Shown: positions 44,874 through 53,929 of the stretch, piece after piece
Layout of the letters: each line of letters begins with the position of its first letter
Position numbering within the stretch: the stretch's first letter is position 1
Source of the DNA: Ceratodon purpureus
Lineage: Eukaryota > Streptophyta > Bryopsida > Pseudoditrichales > Ditrichaceae
Direction of reading: 5' to 3'
Assembly (NCBI GenBank): GCA_014871385.1
Contig: CM026428.1
Coordinates: 294,653-358,652, forward strand
Length of the DNA stretch: 64,000 bases
Translations under genes and position numbers: made by a program
Notes under the pieces: model-generated
What the model was told of the DNA's origin: nothing
The model's input: the letters and a program-made list of their open reading frames with translations, nothing else
Database searches by the model: none

Positions 44874-45565
44874 AAGTGGCGTCTCAGTTGTTTGCTGATG
44901 TTGTGTGTGCGGCCCAGTGGTCGTGCAGGTGCGGAAGTGAAGTTGCGGCTGTGTTGTACCTGCGCGGGCGGAGGATGTAGAGGTAGAAAACTGACTAAGG
45001 ATCTGCGAGTAACTAGGCCCACAACATGCGTTGGTTTGAGCGGAGACAAGGAGGTAATAGAGAGATGTAAAGAAGAGAAGTCGAAGCCAGCAGGGCTTCG
45101 TAGGCGGGTCGGCAGCAATCGTAAGTGTGTTAAGGTCCTGGATCCAGCTACTCGGTTGTTGTGTGAACGAGTATCATAGAGGTGTGCAGTCTAGATCGAG
45201 ATAAGAATGAAGCATTGGTATACTACGAGGAAAATGGAAGGGACAGCAACTTCCAACACATGTTCAGCTCAATCAGATAACATAGCTCTGTCTCTCCCAT
45301 ACACTCGTGCAACCACTTACAACTGCTAATCTTTACCGACGGCACACCAAACCCCTTCAACATTGTAAACCTCTCAACCGTTCACAACACACTGAATAGA
45401 CAAGGCGCGGGGGTTTCCAAGAGAGGCCAGCCACACTCTCTGGCTGCAACCTTTCACTCCAGCGGCAAACTCACGAGAGCCCTCACCAGGTTTCTCGGAG
45501 CTCTACTCAACTCTCATCCTCAACCTTCTTAATTAATTACTCGTAGCATGAAACTAATGGAGTTC
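44874..45565 (-). other. 5' leader of the retrotransposon
   Basis: From the target duplication (45566) down to the first long frame. GC-richer than the rest; presumably holds the internal promoter. Confidence 0.45.
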
Positions 45566-45955
45566 CTTTTGGACAATACATCTCTAGCTCTGCCTTGTAG
45601 TCTAGTTAAGTCTTGATAAATTTCTTTCATTGCAGGTTCAGTCCGATAGGCTACCATCCTCTCAACATTTGCCAAGTCATTTGTAGGCACCATACAAGTA
45701 CTACAAGGATGTTGTGATTTATTGGTGTCAAAAGTACACGTAACCTGTGGAGGGAAAAAAAATTTAACTTTTCCATTTTTAATCACTAAATAAACCTTTA
45801 AATTAAATGAAATAAATAAATAAACAAATAAGGTGAATTGTTTAAAATTAAATATTTTAATTACCTTGCAACCTTCTGGGTGATCAACCACATAAGAGTA
45901 TAACCTCGGATAAACCGTGTGCTCATTGCCGAAAGGATCTATAAGATCTAAACCG

Positions 45956-46510
45956 CTGTATCAAATACCCCAAAAAATAACCAAAAATCAAAAACCCATG
46001 TTAAGATGTGTGTATAATATTACTGGAGTTAAAAATCATGTATAAATAAAGAGTTTTAAAATACATAACACAAAACAATAGGATAGGGTGTTTATACAAA
46101 AAACAAATCTAAAGAGAAATTCATTTACAAACTTTATAAGAGGGTGTTTGGTTCTTTTCAACATGATAAGGGCAATAATAAATATTAGGACTGTAAGGAA
46201 ACAATAAACTTACCTGAAACTAGTTTCTTTGAATGGCTTCAATACCGCTTATTTCCTTTGATGGTATGATATGTTGTAAAATTCGGATTTTACACCTTTG
46301 ACATTGAAGTTGCGTAGTATGTTTGTTGTTATGTATTTCATGTATGAGACTTAGTCACCTCTCAGTGGATGATTACAAAGCTGTATCAGATAGCAAAATG
46401 TCTTATCAATCTCTGTTATATCTTGTATCAGCACTTTCCGACTTGCATCGAGTAAATTTATGTGGTTCTGATTTTGTTATCGATTATTCCTACTTTTTGT
46501 TTGTTAAATT
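45956..46510. other. no gene recognised
   Basis: AT-rich. Upstream exons of the Plavaka transposase might be here, but no frame with splice borders convinced me. Confidence 0.35.
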
Positions 46511-46511
46511 G

Positions 46512-47034
46512 TTGAAGATGAGAAATACGTTCGACCCCCCTTACCTGTGAAAAGAGAGGCTCTGTATGAAGATGTTCTTCATGCCAGGTACTTATTTCAA
46601 TGTTGCATGTTTCTTAGAGAGCATAGGAAGACCGTTTCTGCATTATTTTGTTGTGAAGATTTTATGAATAGTTTGAATGCGCTGGCTACATGCAGTTGTG
46701 TTCCGGTATTGTGCAGGCACTCTACTCGTGCAGCATTTCCCTGCTTCTGTTGTTTGCCTTGTATTGTTGTCTCTTCATGGGTCCTAGTGTATGTCTTCTC
46801 GTATTGATGTACGTTATCCAACCCCATTACTTTAGGTGGCTATTATGAATTGAATTATGTTCCTTTGCCTGTGAACTGTAGCAGGGCGCATCACATTATG
46901 CAGCAACCACCAAGCCATAGCTTTGTAGATCCTTTCAGGAACTTTGAAGATGAAGCCAATCAGCATTCAAGCTGGGGTGCAGGAGAGTTAAGTACGTCAC
47001 TGTTGAGGCAACATTCTGGCTTGCCTGATACTTG
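46512..47034 (+). pseudogene. two exon-like fragments of an unrecognised gene
   Basis: Plus-strand DNA at about 46512-46585 reads EDEKYVRPPLPVKREALYE followed by DVLHAR and a GTACTT donor. At 46835-47034, after an ACTTTAG acceptor, it reads GYYELNYVPLPVNCSRAHH, then FVDPFRNFEDEANQH and a stop after RQHSGLPDT. The phases do not join directly, so an exon is missing or unseen. The fragments lie between the first transposase exon and the left GCAGTACTG array, so they may be host gene pieces captured by the transposon. Confidence 0.4.
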
Positions 47035-47344
47035 AGGTTAGATTGAGATTTCGTCCAGGCTTGGTTATGTTAAGTGTGGAGCAGTTTCATATATTTCTGT
47101 GATTTGTTACCAAATGATAGGTAACAGTATTCTGTTTGTCGTTTCTAGAAAGTTTCGCCTTGACTGCGAATGATTGGTATTTAGGGAAAATTGTACCCAT
47201 TTGTAATACAATAATATGTATTTTTTGACACAAATTGAGTTATGTGGAATGTATTCATATGAAACATTTCAATGATGGCAAAATCTAATGCATTAAAACA
47301 TGTCAAATTCTCCGAAATGTACTAATGCCTGTCATTTTTAAACG

Positions 47345-47620
47345 TATTTTTACATGTTTCAATATTGCTGCAGTGTTGCATCACTTCAAAAAACATATCA
47401 AATGAATTGTTGTAAAATACCTCTTTATCAATATAGTATCAACATATATACAATATTGTCGCAGTTTAAATTCAATTCACAGTACAATACAATATTTAAA
47501 TCAACTTCAGTGTTGAAACTATATTGCAATTGTTTAACTTGCCGCAGTACTGCAACAGTATAACGTGTGTACTAGACTGTTAACTATTGGCCGCAGTACT
47601 GCAACAGTATTGCGGCAATA
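47345..47620. repeat. GCAGTACTG/CAATATTG palindrome array (left side)
   Basis: Repeated GCAGTACTGCAACAGTA, GCAGTGTTGCA and CAATATTGC motifs, matching those at 30560-31071. Confidence 0.7.
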
Positions 47621-47763
47621 TTGAAAAAATTGTCTGGATGGTCGTGATGAAACACAACACGGGGAGTATCATCATCATCATCATTCAACTTGAAGGCCAC
47701 TGCTGCCCCGCAATACCTACAATGGGCCCCACAATACGCACAATGGGCCCCACAATACCCACA

Positions 47764-48035
47764 ATATCGTAATCCACTTTTGAAATTTTTTCTGTTCTCC
47801 CTAACGCACCTCCCGTAGCGGAATCGCCCGCGGCGGTTGGGGCGCCGGGTTTTTGCCCATAATCCCCCCCACGCCTAAAAGGCCGCGGGGCTCAAAAATC
47901 CGGGCAGAGGGGAAATTTCTCACGAGCATTCGGGCAGCCCATTCGTGCTCATTGGCACGGAGGATCGATCCTGGGACCTCCTATGAGGTACCGCAAGCAC
48001 CCACTGTGTAGCTTAGTGGACCTCGCAAACCTTGG
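47764..48035 (-). mobile_element. SINE-like element, second copy
   Basis: Inverted relative to the 19.65-19.94 kb copy. On the minus strand the head has AAGCTACACAGTGGGTGC (A-box-like) and CCCAGGATCGATCCTCC (B-box-like). The body has GAGCCCCGCGG, GGCGCCCCAACCGCCGCGGG and CGGGAGGTGCGTTAGGGAGA, and the end has AAAAGTGGATTACG. Confidence 0.55.
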
Positions 48036-48107
48036 CCATGTATGAAAACTCGAATGAACACTTGAAACCTTGCTCTGATCGAAATGATTTCAACGTGGAT
48101 TACGCCG

Positions 48108-48232
48108 GGTGAGCCCCCGCAGGGGAGGCTCACGCGATGGGAGCCACCTACGCCTCGGGCCGGGCTACCGCCCTTGCCCTACGGCTCGGGGCTCCTATCG
48201 CATGAGCCCCCCCTCCGGGGGGCTCACCCTTT
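48108..48232. repeat. hairpin-within-hairpin GC repeat
   Basis: The outer arms (from GGTGAGCCCCCGCAGGGG on the left and CTCCGGGGGGCTCACCC on the right) pair over about 42 bp. Each arm is itself a GTGAGCCCC/GGGGCTCAC stem. The single-stem relative is at 19564-19593. Confidence 0.8.
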
Positions 48233-48371
48233 ACCACAATACCCACAATATCCACGTTTAGGCACAGGGTAGGGCATACTTCATAGGCAGGGAGGGGAGG
48301 GGATGGGGTCACGGGTAGGGTGCCAGTGGCGGAACAACAAGTTATAATACTATACCACCAATTTTTCACTA

Positions 48372-48771
48372 AGGTATACACCCATGAGGAATCACTTACC
48401 CATAACTGATATGTAGGCTTCTCCATTCAAGAGCAATGGGAAACCAGTAAAGGATAATTGAGGAACAGTAGATTTAGGATGCATCCTCCAATAAAATGCC
48501 TTTGTGAGTGTGACGGAATCAAGTAGTCATATGTTTGTTCACTAATCTGAGTATGGTCGGTCATTGGTACACCTATATGTCAATCATGGGTAACCCTAAC
48601 TTTTGGACAAAAAAATTTGTAGTAATTTGAATTTTACTGAATTAATTTTGAAAAAATGCTCATTCTTCATGAACCTTATGATACTACGTGCAAAAAATAA
48701 CTCCTTATTGAAAACCCAAGATTTACTATGCTGAAATGCTTAAGTGATCGGTCATAGGTGTGTATACCTTA
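48372..48771. mobile_element. 400-bp TA-flanked MITE (AGGTATACAC family)
   Basis: Left end AGGTATACACCC; the complement of the right end is AGGTATACACACC; TA stands outside both. Relatives are at 53642-53925 and 58152-58547. Confidence 0.65.
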
Positions 48772-48797
48772 AGTCTCTTTCTCAATTCATACATTAA

Positions 48798-49195
48798 CCC
48801 CTAAAGGGCCCTGAGGCTGGAATATGGCCTCGGCTGGGATTGTAACATGAATTGAGGCACCTTGGAATGCATATTACGGTACTTGAAACAACCAAAAAGC
48901 AAAAGATGGGCCCAAAGATGAGGAAAATTGAAAAACCTTCAAAAAAAAATTTGGAATCACTATGTGTATTCTAAGGAGTCTTTTGTGCCCATTTATACGT
49001 ATTTGTAGCATATACGGGCGATGGTAGAGTTGTTCTAAATTACTTCAAAAAATTTGGAAAAAATATATACCATTTATAGTACTCACATTGTCTTCCACAA
49101 AAAAATTCAACATCACCACATCATTTTCCAGTCTTCAATGCATAAATACATGTGTAAACCACTGAACACATTCCGTATGCATATCCTTTTAGGGG
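48798..49195. mobile_element. 398-bp TTAA-flanked MITE
   Basis: TTAA at 48794-48797 and 49196-49199. The ends CCCCTAAAGGGCCC and the inverted CCCCTAAAAGGA are of the piggyBac-like family. Its right TTAA is shared with the next element. Confidence 0.65.
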
Positions 49196-49199
49196 TTAA

Positions 49200-49858
49200 T
49201 CCCTGAACATCTAAACCACCAAAAACTAGTCCATCTCGATTTTCCAACTTCCAAAACTCTCATCCAAATGACAAATTTTCATCCAATTTTTTTTCATGTT
49301 GTAAAGTTGTGAGAAATCTATCTAACCTTATTAATAAAATCTCAAAATAATAATTTCATGAATTTTGGTGCCTCTTTAAAATCCAAAACATCAATACCGT
49401 GTGTGTATTCAAAAATTCCTTAATACACACAGCTGAAACACAATTTTGACTATCAGAATGATCTTTTTCGAGTTGAAGTAAACTAATAAAATGTAGTTTG
49501 ACAAATCTATTTTCTAATCCAATTTAAAGTTTTCAAAAATACGTAAAATTGAGTGATTTATAGCTGGTATAAGATGAAGGGGTATAACCATGGCTAATAC
49601 TTGATTTTCCACGGTTTTAGGTTTTTTCATCATATTTTTGAATTAAAACATAAATTTTGAGCACGGTAACTAGCGTAAGGTTTGTGGTTGTCATATACAT
49701 CTATAGTAAATATTTCGTAATTTTTTAGTATAACCTATATTTGATATGAATTATTTTTGTTTTTTTTATTAAAACATTTATATTAATTTCATAATGAAAC
49801 CATTAATTTTGATAAAATTATTGCTAGTAAATAACATGTGTATCTAGCTAAGAAAAAT
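49200..49858 (-). mobile_element. truncated inverted copy of the 754-bp TTAA MITE
   Basis: Read on the plus strand it is the reverse complement of 33025-33689 (for example CCACCAAAAACTAGTCCATCT, GTAAAGTTGTGAGAAATCTA, AATTGAGTGATTTATAGC). The other terminus is missing beyond about 49858. Confidence 0.75.
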
Positions 49859-50711
49859 TCCAGTGACGACCTAAGTCGGAACTGGTTTAGCATGGCTAGG
49901 ATGGGATGGTCGTACGTCGATAGGACAGTTCCATTTCGTCACCCACGACAGTTCCATTTCGTCACCACAACAAATCTGTTTCGTTTCGTCACCATGACAA
50001 TTCCAACAATTCCAAGTAATTACGTTCCGATCGTGTTCCCGCGATGGCACGACAGATCGCAATCGATTGGGTTCCTCCTAGATGGGAGAGGGAGAGCTGT
50101 GCTGGACGGATACAACACCATGATCTAACCCAAAAGGCCGAGGCATGTGAAAATCCCTCCATCTCCCAGACATCTTATGCCTCCCCACCGCTTCCTACCT
50201 CGACAGACGGTATGGGTTTAATGTTCCTGAATTTCTTATTCACTGGATTGAGCGCAAGCGGACTTTTGAAGCGGAGTAGGAATGAGAGAAAATGGTGGAC
50301 TAGGCGGTGGTTGATTAGGTGAATTCAAAGTCTTTAGGATTTTGGGTTTTGTAGTTTGTGGTTTCTTGAACCCAAGAGTTCATGTGAGAATGGTTTTTCT
50401 TTGAATTGAGGAGAGATTTCATGTTTTCTGATGAAGTGTAGAAGCTAGCGTGGTGTCAATGCAATTGGAATTGAAAGCAGCCAATTCGATCACTTGTGCC
50501 GTGGTTTGAGAGGGTACCGGTGTTTTGAATTGGATTTATTGAGCTTCTAGTTTTATGGGGAAACCTGTCTGTCTAGAATCATGCAGAATGTAGGCTTTTT
50601 GTTTGCTAGATTGTGGATGGAGAGTTCCTCTGTTTTAGTCGAGTTTGCTAGTGTCAGAAAGAGGGGATAGTTAGACAATGTTGTGCACATGGTGTTGAGG
50701 TTGTTCCCTCA

Positions 50712-53640
50712 TTGAAAGGTTTTGGAACATGGCAGGCGAATCAGAAGAAGAGGAAGGCGTTGGATTTGGAGGCAGAGCCTAAATTGCGCAAAGTTCCGAA
50801 TACGTTTCATAATGTGGATGATTATCTGGATGTCTTTGAGTCGCTTCTTCTTGAAGAGTGTCGTGCTCAAATTTGTGTGTTGGTTTGGAAGTAGGTGGCA
50901 AAATAGATATTAATTCAACAAGGCCTGGGAATGTTTCTGTTTCATTCATTGGGTGAACAAGGGGCCGTGTTTGAGGAAACATTTAGATGCATTTTTTTGT
51001 GTTGTCATGCAGGTGTTGGAGAATGTCACATGGTGGCAGTGATACAATGCAAGAGAATTAACGAGTTTCACTTCGTCAAAGTTGCTATCGACGCACGAGA
51101 TTGTCAAGAATATTTTGAGAATGATCTTGTGCTTCTCAGCAAAGAACAGGTATAGGTGATGGTATTGCACTTATTTGGTAAATTTTCAATATCTTAGGCA
51201 TATGAAGTACATGCAAGACATTGGACTTACAAAACGCGTGATATCGTTTTTGTTATGGTATGCACCGTTTTTTGCATTTTTTGCATGGAAGTGAGGTTTT
51301 GGTTTCATGAACACAAAAGTGCGGGAAAGGACTATCTTCATTTTCGGTACTTCTGAAAACATACCGTTTGTGAGAATTTCAGCTAGGGCAAGGAAAATTA
51401 CCATCTACGTATGCTCTTGCAAATGTAGAGAGTCGTGAGGGTCAACAAGCTTTATGGTTAGGCATGTATCTGGAGAAGGAAGCTAAGAAGGGGGCCACCA
51501 TTGAGAATGACAGTGCAGCAAAAGTGCTCACATCTCTTTTGGGTCCTAAAACTGCCTGGTGGATTCTTAAGGTAGTTTCTTGCATCTACTGTTTTCGTTA
51601 GTCATTTGTCAGGCTTAGAAGCAGAATTATATGCCACTTGCAATTAGGAGTTTTCTTAGTTCCAGGGGGACTTGAGAGGGGTGGGTGGAGGGGTGGAAGA
51701 ATTTCTTGGCTGCGAAATTTCGTTATTCTTGTCTAGTTGTTACGGACCCCTTGCAATGTTTTCATTCATTTGTATTTCTAAATTGGCCTTCTCAACTAAC
51801 GCATCTTTCTGTGCATAGCTATGCAACATGTCAACTATTTTACGAGAGTACACCTCGCTTTGATCAGTGGCCACCTTGGCCACCTTGCCATTTATCGATA
51901 CCATTCTTTCTGCTAGTCTTATGAAAGAAGATGAAACCGATTCAGCACAAGAATCAGGCCGATGGACAATACCCCCTTCTAAGTACAATCACTTCAGCGT
52001 GACTCATAACATCTCACAGTTTCAGGATATTCCGGTATTTTGGACTTCTTCACAGTTGAGATTAGAGTAATCTATGTGACTCATACTTCTCACTTTGGGT
52101 GTTGGATTGTAGAAATTCTGAAGTGTTTGTGCAGTGAGAAGGTCAGCCTTGTTCATGTTCACAAGCAAACCTATATCATTAACGTAAGCCTATCTAGATA
52201 AAGTTTGGTTCGTTTGAGTCGCAGTTTATCTGCAGTATTTGGATGTGCTCATTCTGAGTTTTAATTGATATAGGCTGGGTGTTCACGTGATCCTTTGGTG
52301 CTCATTCACACTACAACAAATCCAGCCCAATGTGACTAGATGTAAACCGGCCCATGTGACCGCGTAGTCACATCAGTCATTAGTTTAGTCAAACATCAAT
52401 CATAACAGGGTCCAGTCATGGACTAGTCACGGATTAGTCATATACCCAGTCATTTTTTTGAGGACCTGGGTGGGAACGTCTTCGGGAACGAGCCATATAT
52501 TCCCCTGCGATGTTCCTATAGTCATGCATTGAATGCTTACTATCCGGAGTCATACTAACATAGTCATATGGTATTGGTCATAGATTCTTGTATGACTCCG
52601 TTGCGTAATGGATGTCATTAGGGTGACTGCATGTAGTCCTGAAGTCTTTAATCTTACTAATCAAAGTCATGTATTTCAATCAAATGACTCGACAAAATCT
52701 TCTATTCGTGGACTCAATGGGTAAGTGCTGTAAAATTAGAGTACGTCCATAATCTTCATTTGCAGGTACATAGTAGAAAAATATATTCACATAATTACAA
52801 TCACTAGATATTTAGAATACAACTCTAAAAAATGAATACCTATTTGAATGAAAGTCACCAAATATTATGACTCCACTCTCTCTAGCTTCCTACTTGCTTT
52901 CCAGATGCATGAAAATTGCTTGTACTAATAATCATGCTATAAATTTCCTTTGCTAACAATTGAACCATTATTAATTGCCTTCCCATAATATCTTGAGGTG
53001 TTAAGCTGATTGCGAATATAATGTAGTCGTTGTGACTATACTTAGTCACCTATACCATATTGGTGACTGTAGAGTGATATATGGTTGACTATACTTAGTC
53101 AACTATACCATATTGATGACGCTGTGTAGTCAATAATATATGACTCTAGATAGTCATATTTTCCCAAGTCCCAGAGCAGGTCCCTACTCGAGGTCCCAAA
53201 ACAGCATGGGAACATAGTATCGGGAACAGAAAATGTCCGATGTGACCGCTAGTCAGATTGTTCGGAGGGACTGACTCAAAATGACTGGAAATAGTATAAG
53301 TCACATTTTGGTTTATGCCCTATTCCAGTCATAAAACCCAGTCACATTGGGCTGGATTTGTTGTAGTGTCAGGTGCATCTCTTTTCCTCGTCATGTGGTT
53401 CTTATGTGAATACATTTGAGTACAACTGTTAAACAATGATAATTAGGTGAAGAATTTAAAATTATCATGTGGATGACAACCTTTTACATCTGGTTCGTTT
53501 TTCATGACATTTGGCCACTCTCCCCTAATTCTTTAATGATAGTACAGGGGCCACCTGGAACAGGCAAGACACAGACTATTCTGGGCCTTCTCAGCGTTGT
53601 TTTGCACTCCACACCAGTTAAGTTAGACAGGCTTTCATGT
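50712..53640 (+). pseudogene. MAA3/SEN1-like helicase remnant
   Basis: Exons on the plus strand: 50712-50873 (VPNTFHNVDDYLDVFE then LLLEECRAQI), 51013-51149 (FENDLVLLSKEQ), about 51388-51571 (YALANVESREGQQALWL, LTSLLGPKTAWWILK) and about 53505-53640 (LSPNSLMIVQGPPGTGKTQTI, Walker A). The order matches plant SEN1/senataxin-type helicases (MAA3), which resolve RNA-DNA structures in the nucleus. Missing are an in-frame start codon, the segment before Walker A (REY...NKSQKEAI region) and everything after motif I: Walker B, motifs III-VI and the C-terminus. A CACTA element occupies the gap before Walker A, and a TA MITE interrupts the Walker A exon 50 bp on. Confidence 0.75.
52309..53368. mobile_element. 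non-autonomous CACTA (En/Spm) element
   Basis: The 1,060-bp element starts CACTACAACAAATCCAGCCC and ends with the exact inverse (GGGCTGGATTTGTTGTAGTG), with TCA duplicated at 52306-52308 and 53369-53371. CACTA ends and 3-bp duplications define the superfamily. Subterminal repeats of AGTCAT/AGTCAC in both orientations fill both flanks. No transposase inside. Confidence 0.95.
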
Positions 53641-53641
53641 A

Positions 53642-53925
53642 AGGTAGAAACACCTGTAACCGACAACTTAAAGCAGTTTAGCATATCAAAGCTTGGGTTA
53701 TCGACAAGGAGATATTTTTGGTTCATAGGAAAATAAGGTTCATGAAGAATGAGCATTTTTTCATGAATTATCTCCCAATATTGAAATTTGTACAATTTTT
53801 CAAAGTGAAAAGTACTTCCGAACCAATAGCCGATATATACAAATGAGGTACATCTGTTCTTTCATAATCTAGGAATTAGAAGATATCGGCTATTGGTCAT
53901 GTGTCGACTATAGGTGTGTCAACCT
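53642..53925. mobile_element. TA-flanked MITE in the helicase exon
   Basis: Left end AGGTAGAAACACC; the complement of the right end is AGGTTGACACACC; TA stands on both sides. It shares the inner sequence ATGAGCATTTTTTC with the 48.4-kb copy in inverted orientation. The right border may be off by a few bases. Confidence 0.55.
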
Positions 53926-53929
53926 TAGT

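Larger units (their letters stand above)
34090..45565 (-). mobile_element. 11.5-kb non-LTR retrotransposon, Dualen/RandI-like (APE + RT + RNase H + RLE)
   Basis: The 13-bp sequence CTTTTGGACAATA stands at 34077-34089 and 45566-45578. One copy restores the Plavaka frame (VLSK joined to SHSLHPVK), so the whole interval is one insertion. On the minus strand, from 45565 down, it contains a leader, an open frame at 44873-43641, an HPK-repeat frame, a 2A-like motif, APE endonuclease, reverse transcriptase, RNase H, CCHC/RHN/RPD restriction-like endonuclease and a 490-bp tail ending CTTCTTCTT. Damage includes frameshifts near 40.92, 39.43 and 34.92 kb, stops at 42200 and 40119, and a 121-bp insertion in the RT. 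APE plus RLE in one element is the Dualen plan described from Chlamydomonas. Confidence 0.85.
31268..45955 (-). pseudogene. Plavaka-like transposase, interrupted by LINE and MITE
   Basis: Minus-strand exons: 45865-45955 (NEHTVYPRLYSYVVDHPEG), 45541/45566-45744 (HPCSTCMVP), 34055-34089 (HSLHPVK), 32825-33877 interrupted (WDFAGGYTDFGNPYL, DILHQADIGIFKTLV, GGYFCSNANFAAFEHRNIMQ), 32531-32673, 32093-32399 (KVHNMIHYASSIRRSGAP), 31762-31962 and 31268-31679. Motif order and wording (NPYL-x4-D-x-LHQ-x-D-x-G-x-FK, then EHR-x2-MQV, then K-x-HN-x-x-HY) match Plavaka transposases of the KDZ/CACTA kin. Damage: the retrotransposon in exon 2, the TTAA MITE in the fourth, an extra T in a T8 run (about 32918-32925) and an in-frame TAG at 31449-31451. 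The C-terminus (SILKAVQILPNF, FFVNAYKF) is otherwise intact. The extreme N-terminus was not found. Confidence 0.75.
30560..47620 (-). mobile_element. Plavaka-like DNA transposon (host of the nested insertions)
   Basis: The minus-strand transposase (31268-45955) is bracketed by clusters of GCAGTACTG palindromes at 30560-31071 and 47345-47620. These look like the subterminal repeats of CACTA/Plavaka-type elements. Without the 11.5-kb retrotransposon and the MITEs, the element would be about 4.5-5.5 kb. I could not fix exact terminal repeats or a target duplication, so the borders are approximate. Confidence 0.5.

Noticed and set aside
44784-45179. Plus-strand 131-residue frame
   Set aside because: Lies in the 5' leader of the minus-strand retrotransposon; no motif.
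45529-45565. Reading the Plavaka exon through to a donor at 45540 (SFMLR then GTAATT), which also keeps phase with the next exon
   Set aside because: The shared 13-mer at 34077 and 45566 and the better match HSLHPVK at 34055-34076 show that this stretch is already retrotransposon.
48060-48090. CTTGAAACCTTGCTCTGAT, resembling the 3' end of initiator tRNA or a primer-binding site
   Set aside because: No flanking long terminal repeats or retroviral-type coding region; the match is short and may be chance.
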